From the NCBI GenBank assembly GCA_963804865.1, contig CAWDSH010000001.1, positions 186,001 through 250,000 on the forward strand: a stretch of 64,000 nt of DNA, written 5' to 3'. The translations under genes were made by a program, and so were the position numbers. The DNA comes from CAVVEQ01 sp963804865 (GTDB taxonomy: Bacteria > Chloroflexota > Anaerolineae > Anaerolineales > Anaerolineaceae). Below are positions 1 to 9,293 of the stretch, piece by piece; position 1 is the stretch's first letter; the number at the start of each line of letters is the position of its first letter. The notes below the pieces were generated by a model that saw only the letters and a list, made by a program, of their open reading frames with translations, ran no database searches and was not told where the DNA came from.

Positions 1-1
1 A

Positions 2-334
2 TGGAAGGAAGCTGTTGAGGTTTATACGCTTATGCTTTCACCGGTTGCCCCGCACATCAGCGAGGAGATCTGGGCTCAATTGGGGAAACCGTATTCCGTT
101 CATACCCAGGAATGGCCTAAACTTGATGAAAAAGCAACAGCCGCAGAAGAGATGACACTTGTCGTGCAGGTAAATGGTAAATTAAGGGACCGAATCACTG
201 TTGCGGTGGATATTAGTGAAGAGGAAGCGAAGCAAATGGCTTTAAATAGTGAAATAGTCAAAAGAAATCTTGCAGGAAAACAACCTCGACAGGTCATCTA
301 TGTGAGGGGAAGATTGGTAAACATAGTAATTTAA
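2..334 (+). CDS. leuS: Leucyl-tRNA synthetase, C-terminal fragment
   Basis: This is the 3' end of a gene that enters from the left edge; the frame is open from base 2 and stops with TAA at 332-334. The roughly 110 residues match the end of the anticodon-binding domain (MLSPVAPHISEEIW) and the C-terminal domain of LeuRS (VVQVNGKLRDRI, then a terminal VRGRLVNIVI). LeuRS charges tRNA-Leu with leucine in the cytoplasm. The first in-frame ATG at 32 is internal and is not a start. A hairpin terminator follows directly. The family call is very secure; only the truncation by the window limits it. Confidence 0.95.
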   Translation, partial: WKEAVEVYTLMLSPVAPHISEEIWAQLGKPYSVHTQEWPKLDEKATAAEEMTLVVQVNGKLRDRITVAVDISEEEAKQMALNSEIVKRNLAGKQPRQVIYVRGRLVNIVI

Positions 335-360
335 TTTCGAAGAACGAATGACAAAAAGAA

Positions 361-383
361 AGGGCGCACTTTTAGTGTGCCCT
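361..383. terminator. Bidirectional terminator hairpin between leuS and tsaC
   Basis: A 9-bp stem (AGGGCGCAC / GTGTGCCCT, one G-T wobble) has a TTTTA loop. An A-rich tract precedes it and a T-rich tract follows it on the plus strand, so it can end both leuS and the convergent tsaC. It overlaps the tsaC stop codon. Confidence 0.8.
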
Positions 384-997
384 TATTTCTTTAATGTATC
401 CAATATTTCGCTTATTGTTATTATTCCTTCGCGAATAAGTCGTATTTCAAATTGCGTACAATCCACAACCGTGGATGGGATACCACCGGGGCAACGTCCA
501 CCATCGATCAGTAGATCGATTTTTCCATCCAATTGTTTTTTTACTTCTCCGGCAGTGAGTGGATTTCTCCCACCAGAAATATTGGCAGATGTCGTAGCCA
601 ACGGTCCAGTAGCTTTAAGGAGTTTAAGGGTGAATTGATGATCGGGCATGCGGATTCCGATAGTCGGTTGGGGCGAAAGGATGGCAGGGAGTCTGGGGTG
701 AATTGAGACCACCAGAGTTAATGCACCTGGCCAAAACCGGGAGGATAACAGCCGCGCTGTTAGATTGAAATGCTCAGTCACCAAATCTAGCTGTTTCAGA
801 TCGCCGATCAAAATGGGAATGGCTTTATTGAAATCCCTGCCTTTTACTTTAAAAAGGTTCTGTATTGCTTCCGGGTCGAATACGGATGCTGCCAACCCGT
901 ACACTGTGTCTGTTGGGAAGGCGATCAGTCCTCCCTTTTCGATAATTGACACAGCTTCAGATAATTTAACTTCCTGATCTGTTTTTATGATAGTCAT
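383..997 (-). CDS. tsaC: Threonylcarbamoyl-AMP synthase (Sua5/YciO/YrdC family)
   Basis: The 204-residue protein belongs to the family that makes threonylcarbamoyl-AMP from threonine, bicarbonate and ATP for t6A37 modification of ANN-reading tRNAs. Visible signatures are AFPTDTVYGL near residue 27, the KGR(D)xxKAIPILI segment near residue 52, and TTSANISGG near residue 136, all typical of the single YrdC domain; the length excludes the long Sua5 form. It starts 10 bp after the prmC stop and completes the common order prfA-prmC-tsaC, so it is probably the last gene of that operon. No strong ribosome site is visible, which fits translational coupling. Confidence 0.93.
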   Translation of the reverse strand: MTIIKTDQEVKLSEAVSIIEKGGLIAFPTDTVYGLAASVFDPEAIQNLFKVKGRDFNKAIPILIGDLKQLDLVTEHFNLTARLLSSRFWPGALTLVVSIHPRLPAILSPQPTIGIRMPDHQFTLKLLKATGPLATTSANISGGRNPLTAGEVKKQLDGKIDLLIDGGRCPGGIPSTVVDCTQFEIRLIREGIITISEILDTLKK

Positions 998-1007
998 AAG
1001 CTGCGGC

Positions 1008-1862
1008 TCATGAAAACTTTACGTACAATAGTCTTGGAAGCCCGGCACCATCCAGGATGACTTCAGACGATACTGATGGCAGAACGCGCTTGGTAAAGAG
1101 TAAAACATCCTCTTTTTGCCCAGACTCGATCTCAAGGAGGAGCAATCCGGGTTTTGTGATTTTGCCTTGAGATTCAGTGATGACCCTTTTGATAAACGCC
1201 AATCCATCTTCACCGCCGTCCAACGCTTCTAGCGGTTCAAATTTGGAAACAGACAAGTTCTTCAACTTATTGGTGGGAATATAAGGGAGATTCGCGCAGA
1301 TCAGTGAGAATGCCCCAGAAATATTCTTGAAAAGATCAGATTGAATGAATTTGATCTGGTTCTCAACTTTGTGCGTTTGGGCATTTGCCCGAGCGACATC
1401 CAGCACATCATCGTTGAAATCTACAGCAATAATATTAATTTCTGGAATTGCCTTGGCCAGGCAAATCGCGATACACCCGGATCCAGTACCAATATCCAGA
1501 ACGGATTGTTGACGTGGATGTTTATGAAGCCATTCGAGTGCTTTATCAACAAGCAGTTCAGTCTCCGGGCGCGGGATCAGTACTAAGGGATTCACCTGAA
1601 AATCCAAACCATAGAATTCCCAATGACCGATCAAATAAGGGAGCGGTTCATTCGCCAATCGCCTATCGAGTAATGATTTCAGTTCGGAGAGTTTTTTCTG
1701 CGACAGATAAAATTCCGGGTGAGCCACAACCCAACTTCGATTACGATCCAGGACGTGAGAAACAAGAACTTGTGCATCCAAACCGGGGCTATCACTTATC
1801 CTGGCCAAATGAAATCTTGCATCAGCAATCCAATCTCCGATCCTATTCGTCGCCATCTTCAT
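1008..1862 (-). CDS. prmC: Release factor glutamine N5-methyltransferase
   Basis: PrmC/HemK methylates the Gln of the GGQ motif in release factors, using S-adenosylmethionine. The SAM-binding motif VLDIGTGSGCIAICLA and the substrate-side motif ANLPYIP are present; the usual motif is NPPY, so here Pro is replaced by Leu. The frame is open further upstream, but ATGs at 1862 and 1856 overlap the end of prfA by only 14-20 bp and give the usual length near 284 residues; longer versions would run deep into prfA. Its substrate RF1 is encoded just upstream, which supports the function. The choice between the two ATGs is open because neither has a clear ribosome site. Confidence 0.9.
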   Translation of the reverse strand: MKMATNRIGDWIADARFHLARISDSPGLDAQVLVSHVLDRNRSWVVAHPEFYLSQKKLSELKSLLDRRLANEPLPYLIGHWEFYGLDFQVNPLVLIPRPETELLVDKALEWLHKHPRQQSVLDIGTGSGCIAICLAKAIPEINIIAVDFNDDVLDVARANAQTHKVENQIKFIQSDLFKNISGAFSLICANLPYIPTNKLKNLSVSKFEPLEALDGGEDGLAFIKRVITESQGKITKPGLLLLEIESGQKEDVLLFTKRVLPSVSSEVILDGAGLPRLLYVKFS

Positions 1863-2919
1863 CACCGGTTGCAGACAGGCGATCAGTTTCCTCCCGAAGC
1901 GACAACTCGTCAATGAATTGGTCAATGTCTCCATTCATCACGCCATTTAAGTTGTAACTCGAGACGTTGATACGGTGATCTGTGACGCGAGATTGAGGAA
2001 AATTATATGTGCGGATTTTTTCAGCACGTTCGCCAGTCCCAACTTGAGATCGGCGAGTGGCGTCCTGGGCGTCCTGTCTTTTCTGTTGTTCAATTTCGTA
2101 AAGCCGCGCACGTAGAATTGACATGGCTCGCAATTTATTCTGCAATTGCGACCGCTCATCCTGGCAGGCCACAACCATGCCGGTGGGTAGATGGGTAATG
2201 CGAATGGCGGTCGAGTTCTTTTGAACGTTCTGCCCACCAGCCCCAGAGGATCTAAAAACGTCGATATTGAGATCAGAATCTGGGATCTGGATATCAACCT
2301 CTTCCACTTCTGCTAGGACAGCAACCGTAACCGTGGAGGTATGGATTCGTCCCGATGACTCAGTTACGGGGATGCGCTGAACACGATGGACGCCCGATTC
2401 ATATTTCATGCGTGAATAGGCGCCTTTACCTTTGATGGAAAAAATGACTTCTTTGAATTCACCGATTCCAATTTCACTTGAGGATAGAATCTCAACTTTC
2501 CAACTTTTACTTTCAGCGTAATGTGAATACATGCGGAAGAGCTCGGCAGCAAAGAGCGCGGCTTCATCTCCGCCAGTTCCTGCGCGAATTTCGAAGATGA
2601 CATTGCGATCATCCCTAGGATCTTTTGGGAGGAGCAGTGCTTTCAGTTCCTTTTCAAGCTTTTCAACACGAGGTTCCAATTCCTGCACGTCTAATAGCGC
2701 CAGCTCTCGTAATTCTTGATCTTCGTTATCTTGAAGCAGGTGTGCTTCTTCGATTTGTTTTGTGAGTTTTCTATATTCTGTTGATTTCTGAACTATCAGA
2801 TCCAAGTCAGATCTTTCTTTTGCGTATTCGGTTACGAGTTGATAATTATTCGCATTTTGTTCCATAAGCGCATTCAACTCGTCGTATCGCGCTTCAATTG
2901 CAATAATTCTATCGAGCAT
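1843..2919 (-). CDS. prfA: Peptide chain release factor 1
   Basis: RF1 recognises UAA and UAG and triggers peptide release. The 358-residue reading carries the RF1 codon-recognition tripeptide of PxT type (PVT in RIPVTESSGRIHTST) rather than the RF2 SPF motif, and the catalytic GGQ in SSGAGGQNVQKN. The frame is open 60 codons further upstream, but the ATG at 2919 is preceded by AGGAAA at a proper distance and gives the N-terminus expected for the family (MLDRIIAIEARYDEL), so the longer start is rejected. It is first in the prfA-prmC-tsaC operon. Confidence 0.96.
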   Translation of the reverse strand: MLDRIIAIEARYDELNALMEQNANNYQLVTEYAKERSDLDLIVQKSTEYRKLTKQIEEAHLLQDNEDQELRELALLDVQELEPRVEKLEKELKALLLPKDPRDDRNVIFEIRAGTGGDEAALFAAELFRMYSHYAESKSWKVEILSSSEIGIGEFKEVIFSIKGKGAYSRMKYESGVHRVQRIPVTESSGRIHTSTVTVAVLAEVEEVDIQIPDSDLNIDVFRSSGAGGQNVQKNSTAIRITHLPTGMVVACQDERSQLQNKLRAMSILRARLYEIEQQKRQDAQDATRRSQVGTGERAEKIRTYNFPQSRVTDHRINVSSYNLNGVMNGDIDQFIDELSLREETDRLSATGDEDGDE

Positions 2920-3192
2920 ATATGGTTTCCTGATGATTTTCGAAGTGATGAATAAATCGTTCTGATTATACCAGCGCAAGAAAAACTTCCGTTCTTCCAC
3001 TTTTCTCACATATTTTCGCTTCTTGAAATTATTTGGCAAGAAGTGATTTCGATGAAAAGGAATCACCCACTTGTGATTTATTATTTGATGGATTCCCAAT
3101 GAGAACAGAAATATCCGGTAGATTTACCTCATAAACGGATAATAAATCTTGAAGTAAAATGATTACGAATGATCAAATCCGTGGAGGTAATA

Positions 3193-3609
3193 ATGAGAGA
3201 TTGTAAAAAGAAAATCATAAAAACAGAAAATGCTCCTAAGGCAATTGGTCCGTATTCAGTGGGCGTTCAGGCTTGTCATTTTCTATACTCTGCCGGTCAA
3301 ATTGGTCTGGATCCACAAAGTGGGACAATCGTTGCAGGTGGTATTGAAAAGGAAACCAGGCAGGTGATGACGAATTTAAATGCGATTCTTGAAGCTGCCG
3401 GAACATCCATGGAAAATGTTGTTAAAACCACAGTTTTCCTAAATGATATGAATGATTTCGGGAAAATGAACGTGATCTATGGCGAATATTTCATGGAGAA
3501 TCCTCCAGCCAGGTCAACTGTCCAGGTGGCAGGTTTACCCAAAGGTGCCCTAGTGGAAATTGAAGTCATTGCCATGCTGCCAAAAAACGAATGCAACTGC
3601 GATGGATAG
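3193..3609 (+). CDS. ridA: RidA family enamine/imine deaminase
   Basis: RidA hydrolyses reactive enamine/imine intermediates, such as 2-aminoacrylate, released by PLP enzymes. The 138-residue protein has the family hallmarks IGPYS near the N-terminus, SAGQIGLDP, and the terminal block PARSTVQVAGLPKGALVEIE, which contains the substrate-binding Arg and the catalytic-region Glu. An ATG eight codons upstream also exists, but GGAGG lies 6 bases before the ATG at 3193, so I use that start. It is divergent from prfA. A short Cys-containing tail (NECNCDG) follows the family core. Confidence 0.93.
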   Translation: MRDCKKKIIKTENAPKAIGPYSVGVQACHFLYSAGQIGLDPQSGTIVAGGIEKETRQVMTNLNAILEAAGTSMENVVKTTVFLNDMNDFGKMNVIYGEYFMENPPARSTVQVAGLPKGALVEIEVIAMLPKNECNCDG

Positions 3610-3983
3610 GATCAGACACTTTTAATAATATTCAGTTGAATAAATCAGTTAATACTTAAATTTAGTCGACGAAAACACCTGGAGAGAATAGCATCCTCCA
3701 CCTTTTTCGTTTATTATTTTGATAGTTGGTATTAGTTAGAAGTATTCCGTTACACATTCTGGGATGAACAAATTTATCCCCAGAAGGAAGTTGAGATACG
3801 AATTGCTTTTTGGGATTAATTTGTCAACCAATATTTTTTATTTGTATTTCGAAAAGTTGCATCGATGATAAATTGATGATTATTGGTTTACTTTAAAAGA
3901 AATCTGAACTTAAAGAAAAAATGGGTATAAATATTCAAAAGCACTTTTAGATAAATAACCTTTAGAGTATTAAAGAAATACGC
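3610..3983 (+). other. Intergenic region with no recognisable gene
   Basis: This 374-bp AT-rich stretch separates ridA from the envelope cluster. I see no credible coding frame, no RNA gene and no strong hairpin. A TATAAA at about 3924 could be the -10 element of the downstream cluster, with a leader of roughly 55 bases, but the matching -35 is poor, so this is only a possibility. Confidence 0.5.
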
Positions 3984-4970
3984 ATGAAAAAATTGTCAGT
4001 GATCATTCCATGTCTTAACGAAGCGTCCACCATAATAAAAGTTCTCGATGCTCTTAAGGATCAAACGTTTCCTTCGGAGGATTTTGAAATTATCCTGGCG
4101 GATGGCGGTTCAAATGATGGCACACAAGAGGAAATCACTAAATTTCAAGCCAGTCATCCATTGATGACAATTAGACTGATCGATAATCCCCAAAAAATCA
4201 TCCCGGCAGCGCTGAATTCTGCCATCAAAGCTTCTGAAGGAGAGATAATACTTCGGTTGGATGCTCATGCCATTCCAGATCCCAATTATCTTCGATATTC
4301 CGTTGACGATCTTCTAGCTGGAAAGGGTGACAATGTCGGTGGCATCTGGATCATTAAACCCGGAGGATCGAGTTGGATTGCACACTCGATTGCTGAATCC
4401 GCATCCCATCCATTGGCTGTTGGGGACGCTCAATATCGTTATTCAAAATCAGAAGGGCATGTGGATACAGTGCCATTTGGATGTTTTTATAGAAAATTAT
4501 TAACCGAGATCGGTTATTTTGATGAATCGTTGTTGACCAACGAGGATTATGAATTTAACGCTCGAATTCGAAAAGCCGGCGGAAAAATCTGGTTGGATCC
4601 ACGTATTCGCTCACAATATTTCGCCAGATCGACCTTCACTGAGCTGGCAAAGCAATACTGGCGATACGGATATTGGAAATACAAAATGTTGCGACGCTAT
4701 CCCAAAACGATCCGGGTAAGGCAGGCGCTCCCACCGATATTTGTGCTTAGTTTATTAGTCATCTTCATTTTGGCAATTGGCATATCGTATGCACGGATTC
4801 TATTGGCGTTTGAAATCGTGGTATATTTGCTTGCTCTCTTTTCAAATGCCATGGTCATTGCCATGAAACGAAAAGACTGGACTTTGCTAATTGGAATGCC
4901 GATCTCCATGGCAATTATGCATATTGCCTGGGGTGCAGGTTTTCTCGTCAGTATTTTTACCGGGAATTAA
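3984..4970 (+). CDS. Family 2 glycosyltransferase, ExoA-like, with C-terminal membrane segments
   Basis: The N-terminal 230 residues form a GT-A fold: KLSVIIPCLNEASTI at the start, the DGGSNDGT nucleotide-binding loop near residue 40, a DAHA (DxD-like) metal site near residue 98, and NEDYEFNARIRKAG as the acceptor-side ED motif. Two or three hydrophobic segments near residues 250-325 would anchor it in the membrane. The arrangement resembles ExoA-type transferases that elongate lipid-linked sugars on the cytoplasmic face. It opens a cluster with a phosphoglycosyl transferase and a sugar-nucleotide dehydratase, so a role in exopolysaccharide or glycan assembly is likely. Donor and acceptor sugars cannot be told from sequence. 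Confidence 0.88.
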   Translation: MKKLSVIIPCLNEASTIIKVLDALKDQTFPSEDFEIILADGGSNDGTQEEITKFQASHPLMTIRLIDNPQKIIPAALNSAIKASEGEIILRLDAHAIPDPNYLRYSVDDLLAGKGDNVGGIWIIKPGGSSWIAHSIAESASHPLAVGDAQYRYSKSEGHVDTVPFGCFYRKLLTEIGYFDESLLTNEDYEFNARIRKAGGKIWLDPRIRSQYFARSTFTELAKQYWRYGYWKYKMLRRYPKTIRVRQALPPIFVLSLLVIFILAIGISYARILLAFEIVVYLLALFSNAMVIAMKRKDWTLLIGMPISMAIMHIAWGAGFLVSIFTGN

Positions 4971-4984
4971 TTCAGCTAGACATT

Positions 4985-6409
4985 ATGGCTATTTCTAAAT
5001 CGAGTCAAAGAACAACCTGGAGACTAAGCGCTGGGGAGCGAAGGGTAATCCTCATCATTGGTGATATTCTTGCTTCCTCGATTGCGCTATTGGTCTCACT
5101 TTATTTTTGGGCACAGAAAGATGCATGGTTAAATTTCTCTTGGGAATTCCTTAAAGAGCGGCCTCCTGGATGGTTTTATTTATTGCCTTTTATTTGGGTA
5201 TTATTGATGGTTGAACTTTATGACGTACGGCGAGCGAGTCGGAGGGCAGATACGATTCGGGGAATCTTGATAGCGGCAGTCATCAGCGCCATCCTTTATC
5301 TCCTGGTTTATTTTTCTTCAGAACCCAATTCACTACCCAGGCGGGGTGTTGCGATATTTCTTGTTGCCAACACAGTTCTTACTTTTATCTGGAGGTTGAT
5401 CTATATCCAGGTATTTACTGCTCCAGTTTTCTTGCGACAAGTGCTGGTTATCGGGGCTGGAAAAGCAGGTTCAACCCTGGTAAGCATGCTTAAAGACATA
5501 CACCCGCTTCCGTTTAAATTAATTGGTTATATTGACGATGATGCAAAAAAGCAGGGAAAACGGATTGAGGATTACTCTGTCCTTGGGGGTAGTAAAAATT
5601 TATTTGAGATAATCAGAAAAGAAAATGTGACGGATCTCATTTTTGCTATATCTGGTGAAATGGAACCCGAAATGTTCCAGGTGCTCCTTGAAGCAGAGGA
5701 AAGGGGGATCGAGATCAGCACAATGGCCAGGGTATATGAAGATCTGGTGAACCGCATCCCAATATTTCTCCTTCAATCCGATTGGTTGCTGCGATCATTT
5801 GTTGATCAATCTCATACCAGTGGATTTTATGAGGTCATCAAGAGATTGATTGATCTATTCTGTGCAATGTTTGGCGCTTTGATATTTTTATTAATTACAC
5901 CTTTGATTTCATTGGCGATTCTTTTGGATAACGGAACCCCCATCTTTTTCAAGCAAAAGAGGGTGGGTAAATTTGGACAGGAGTATGAAATAATAAAATT
6001 CAGGACCATGCATCGGGATGCTGAGATGGATGGAAAAGCCCGCATGGCAACCGAAAATGATGAACGAGTCACACGGTTGGGTCGGTTCCTTCGTAAAAGT
6101 CATCTGGATGAGTTCCCCCAATTCCTCAATGTTTTACGAGGGGAAATGAGCATGGTGGGTCCACGAGCAGAAAGGCCTGAATTTGTGGATCATCTTCAAA
6201 CCAGGATCCCATTTTACCGGGCGCGATTGTTTGTGAAACCCGGCGTGACAGGATGGGCTCAAATCAATCAGAGATACGCATCGAACATCGAGGAGACGGG
6301 TGTCAAGCTTGAATATGATCTTTACTATATCAAGCATCAGAATCTTCTCCTCGATATTTTTATCTTACTTCGAACCATTGGATTGGTATTTGGTTTGAAA
6401 GGACTGTAG
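4985..6409 (+). CDS. Polyprenyl-phosphate glycosyl-1-phosphate transferase (WcaJ/EpsL type)
   Basis: This enzyme transfers a sugar phosphate from a nucleotide sugar to undecaprenyl phosphate and so primes glycan synthesis. The 474 residues show four N-terminal membrane helices, a Rossmann-like CoA-binding domain (VLVIGAGKAGSTL near residue 155), one more membrane helix near 285-315, and the bacterial sugar-transferase domain with KFRTMHRDAE, DEFPQFLNVLRGEMSMVGPR and KPGVTGWAQINQRY. Length and order are standard for the polytopic PGT family. It lies 14 bp after the GT2 gene and 35 bp before the CapD-like gene, evidently in one operon. Confidence 0.93.
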   Translation: MAISKSSQRTTWRLSAGERRVILIIGDILASSIALLVSLYFWAQKDAWLNFSWEFLKERPPGWFYLLPFIWVLLMVELYDVRRASRRADTIRGILIAAVISAILYLLVYFSSEPNSLPRRGVAIFLVANTVLTFIWRLIYIQVFTAPVFLRQVLVIGAGKAGSTLVSMLKDIHPLPFKLIGYIDDDAKKQGKRIEDYSVLGGSKNLFEIIRKENVTDLIFAISGEMEPEMFQVLLEAEERGIEISTMARVYEDLVNRIPIFLLQSDWLLRSFVDQSHTSGFYEVIKRLIDLFCAMFGALIFLLITPLISLAILLDNGTPIFFKQKRVGKFGQEYEIIKFRTMHRDAEMDGKARMATENDERVTRLGRFLRKSHLDEFPQFLNVLRGEMSMVGPRAERPEFVDHLQTRIPFYRARLFVKPGVTGWAQINQRYASNIEETGVKLEYDLYYIKHQNLLLDIFILLRTIGLVFGLKGL

Positions 6410-6444
6410 TGAAGAATTGACCGAAAATTCGCAATCGATATGTA

Positions 6445-8304
6445 TTGGTCATTGATTTGATCCTTATCGTATTATGCATCTTGGGTAGTTATGCATTGCG
6501 ATTGGAACTCGGAACGCTATTTTTATACTATCTTCCTTCGGCATATTTCATGATTAGTGTTTCTTTGATCATAAAACCACTCATTTATCAATATTTTGGT
6601 TTGTACAGACGAATGTGGATCTATGCCAGCATTCAAGAATTGAAGGTGATCTTATTTGCGGTAACAGTGGCATCTGCTCTCGTCGCTGCCACAATGATCA
6701 GTTTATTTACCCTGAAATTCTTCAGTGGTTTTCCGCGATCGGTGTTGATTATCGATTGGGTACTCTCCATGTTAAGTGTGGGCGGATCAAGATTTGCGAT
6801 TAGGGTTTTGGCGGAGAGCAACCGTTTTTCCAACCAGGCAAATGATATCAAGCATGTGAAGCACGTACTCATCGCCGGAGCCGGGGATGCCGGGGCATTG
6901 GTGGTTCGGGAACTCCAAAAAAATACCCAACTGAATATGAAGGCTATAGGATTCCTGGACGATAGCAAGGAAAAACAAAAACAACAGCTTATGGGAATTC
7001 CGGTTATCGGTACACTGGAAGATCTCGTGAAAGTACTCTCCCAAAAGCATGTTGATGAAGTGATCATCGCCATCCCCAGTGCACCTGGACGCGTGGTGCG
7101 ATTGGTTGCGGATGGATGCCGGCAAAAAGGAATTCCCTTTCGGACCATGCCAGGAATCTACGAATTACTTGGTGGGAAGGTCAATCTTAATCGTTTACGT
7201 GAAGTTGAGATCGCTGACCTGTTACGACGTCAACCCGCACGCATGCAGGATGAGTTGGTTGGTTCCATTATTACCGGGAAAACGATCATGGTGACTGGAG
7301 CGGGGGGGTCGATTGGGCGGGAACTCTGTAGACAAATAGCGAGATGGGAACCAAGCGAACTCCTTATATTGGGGCATGGGGAGAACAGTATTTTTGAAAC
7401 CCTACTGGAAATGCAGGAAAGCTTCCCTTCGCTGGTAATAAAACCTCTTATTGCTGATATCCGTGATCATCAACGTATCGATTCCATTTTCAAGACTTAT
7501 AAACCTCAAGTTGTTTTTCACACGGCAGCACATAAGCATGTACCGTTGATGGAATTTAATGTGGCTGAAGCGGTGATGAATAACGTTGTCGGCACACGAA
7601 CAATAGTAGACGCTTCATTGAAAAGCAATATAGACCGATTTGTATTGATTTCAACAGATAAAGCGATTCTCCCGGCGAATGTTATGGGTGGGACGAAAAG
7701 AATTGCTGAAATGATCGTTTTAAATGCAGCAAAAACCAGTCTGCGACCTTATTGCGTGGTTAGATTTGGGAATGTTCTAGGAAGTCGTGGGAGTGTTGTC
7801 CCACTATTTAAGCGGCAAATTGCTTTGGGTGGACCGGTGACCGTCACCCATCCAGATATGAAGCGATATTTCATGACCATCCCGGAAGCTGTATATCTGG
7901 TTTTACAAGCTGCGAGCCTGGGTGAGGGGGGAGAGGCATTTTTGTTGAATATGGGACAACAAGTAAAAATCCTCGATCTTGCAGAGGATTTGATTCGTCT
8001 ATCCGGATTGGAACCAGGGAAGGATATTGAAATCGTATATACAGGAATCAGACCTGGCGAGAAATTAAGTGAGGATCTTTGGGAAGAAGGGCACTCGTTT
8101 AAAGAAACAGCGCATCCTGATATTTTCAGGTTAAATGGTCAGGATCAACTTCTAAGCGGACAACAATTAAAGAAGGTCCTTGAACGATTGGAAGTCCTTT
8201 GCCTAACGGGTTCATCGGATCAATTGATCGCTTACATGAATGATGTCATCCCAGGCGCGACTATTGGTGCCCAGGAACCTCCCGCGTATACTTCGATCGA
8301 TTGA
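6445..8304 (+). CDS. CapD/WbpM-like nucleotide-sugar 4,6-dehydratase; 5' end unclear
   Basis: The 619 residues hold four N-terminal membrane helices, a first Rossmann domain (AGAGDAGALVVREL near 138) and a catalytic SDR-type domain with GAGGSIGRELCRQI near 285 and STDKAILPANVMGGTKRIAE, which matches the S/T-D-K catalytic region of membrane UDP-GlcNAc 4,6-dehydratases. The first usable start is TTG at 6445 without a ribosome site, yet the in-frame codons just upstream encode RNRYV, which fits the usual N-terminus. A GTG at 6409-6411, overlapping the previous stop, is in frame but is followed by TGA at 6418-6420. The true start is therefore uncertain. The gene ends in a TGATGA overlap with the next gene. 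Confidence 0.9.
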   Translation: MVIDLILIVLCILGSYALRLELGTLFLYYLPSAYFMISVSLIIKPLIYQYFGLYRRMWIYASIQELKVILFAVTVASALVAATMISLFTLKFFSGFPRSVLIIDWVLSMLSVGGSRFAIRVLAESNRFSNQANDIKHVKHVLIAGAGDAGALVVRELQKNTQLNMKAIGFLDDSKEKQKQQLMGIPVIGTLEDLVKVLSQKHVDEVIIAIPSAPGRVVRLVADGCRQKGIPFRTMPGIYELLGGKVNLNRLREVEIADLLRRQPARMQDELVGSIITGKTIMVTGAGGSIGRELCRQIARWEPSELLILGHGENSIFETLLEMQESFPSLVIKPLIADIRDHQRIDSIFKTYKPQVVFHTAAHKHVPLMEFNVAEAVMNNVVGTRTIVDASLKSNIDRFVLISTDKAILPANVMGGTKRIAEMIVLNAAKTSLRPYCVVRFGNVLGSRGSVVPLFKRQIALGGPVTVTHPDMKRYFMTIPEAVYLVLQAASLGEGGEAFLLNMGQQVKILDLAEDLIRLSGLEPGKDIEIVYTGIRPGEKLSEDLWEEGHSFKETAHPDIFRLNGQDQLLSGQQLKKVLERLEVLCLTGSSDQLIAYMNDVIPGATIGAQEPPAYTSID

Positions 8305-9293
8305 TGATAAAACAATCATTTGATGAATGGGATGAATTCCTGAAACCTTATCCCAATGCACACATCCTGCAGACAAGCTCTTGGGGGAAATTAAAAAGCG
8401 GATTTGGTTGGGAAGCTGCGCATCTTATCACTGAACGATGCGGAGCCCAAATCCTATTCCGGACACTTCCGTTTGGATTGAAATTAGCATACATCCCAAA
8501 AGGTCCTGTCGGTGAAAATTGGAAGCAGTTTTGGCCTCAACTTGAGTCGTTATGCAGACAGGAAAAAGCTTTCATGCTTAAAGTTGAACCGGACCTTTGG
8601 GATCACGAATTTGACCAAAGCCCCTTAATGCGGGATTGCATTAATTCCAATTCTATCCAACCCAGACGCACGCTGGTTGTGTCATTATCGGGAACTGAAA
8701 ATGAAATACTAAATCGGATGAAGCAAAAAACTCGTTACAACATCCGCTTGGCAGAAAAGAAGGACATCGCCATTCGACAAAGTGAAGATATTCCCGTTTT
8801 TCATAAAATGATCCAGGAAACGGGAATGAGGGATGCATTCGGAGTTCATTGCCTTTCTTATTATCAAAAGGCATTCGATCTTTTTAAGCGGAAAGATAAT
8901 TGTGTGCTCCTGCTTGCAGAATATGAAAATGAGCCACTAGCCGGTATCATGGTATTTTCTCGCGGTAATAGATCCTGGTATTTTTATGGTGCATCCAATG
9001 ATCGGGAACGGAATCGCATGCCAACATATCTTCTCCAATGGTCCGCAATGAAATGGGCTATTAAGAAAGGTTGCACGAGCTACGATCTTTGGGGAGTGCC
9101 GGATGAGGAATTGGATATTCTGGAAGAGAATTTTGAAACCAGAGCAGATGCGCTCTGGGGTGTTTACCGATTTAAAAGAGGATTTGGGGGATTACTTAAA
9201 AGAAGTGCACCAGCATTCGACAAGGTGTTTAGTCCTCTGCTCTATTCTCTATATAAATTTTATAACAAGATAAGAGGATCCAGCCTGGAATGA
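8304..9293 (+). CDS. FemAB-like aminoacyl/peptidoglycan-bridge transferase (copy 1)
   Basis: FemAB/FemX proteins use aminoacyl-tRNA to add amino acids to the lipid II stem peptide; related proteins act in other GNAT-fold transfers. The 329-residue protein has two GNAT-like halves: an N-terminal WGKLKSGFGW segment with IPKGPVG, then MKQKTRYNIRLAEKK near residue 140, AGIMVFSRGNRSWYFYGASN near 215, and YDLWGVPDE near 265. ATG at 8304 overlaps the capD stop and is preferred over TTG three bases earlier. It is a paralogue of the next gene, sharing the TRYNIRLAEKK block exactly. Its position in a glycan cluster suggests cell-wall cross-bridge or glycan aminoacylation; the substrate is unknown. Confidence 0.86.
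   Translation: MIKQSFDEWDEFLKPYPNAHILQTSSWGKLKSGFGWEAAHLITERCGAQILFRTLPFGLKLAYIPKGPVGENWKQFWPQLESLCRQEKAFMLKVEPDLWDHEFDQSPLMRDCINSNSIQPRRTLVVSLSGTENEILNRMKQKTRYNIRLAEKKDIAIRQSEDIPVFHKMIQETGMRDAFGVHCLSYYQKAFDLFKRKDNCVLLLAEYENEPLAGIMVFSRGNRSWYFYGASNDRERNRMPTYLLQWSAMKWAIKKGCTSYDLWGVPDEELDILEENFETRADALWGVYRFKRGFGGLLKRSAPAFDKVFSPLLYSLYKFYNKIRGSSLE

Noticed and set aside
1448..1957. 169-codon plus-strand frame across prmC and the end of prfA
   Set aside because: It is antisense to two conserved genes, shows no family resemblance and no ribosome site.
2920..3099. Longer prfA with 60 extra N-terminal residues
   Set aside because: The extension does not fit RF1, and the ATG at 2919 has a good ribosome site.
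3681..3720. Terminator after ridA
   Set aside because: GGAG and CTCC could pair and a T run follows, but the 4-bp stem with a long loop is too weak to call.
6633..7148. 171-codon minus-strand frame inside the capD-like gene
   Set aside because: It is a shadow of a conserved gene; its composition (Ser/Thr/Cys-rich) is typical of antisense reading.
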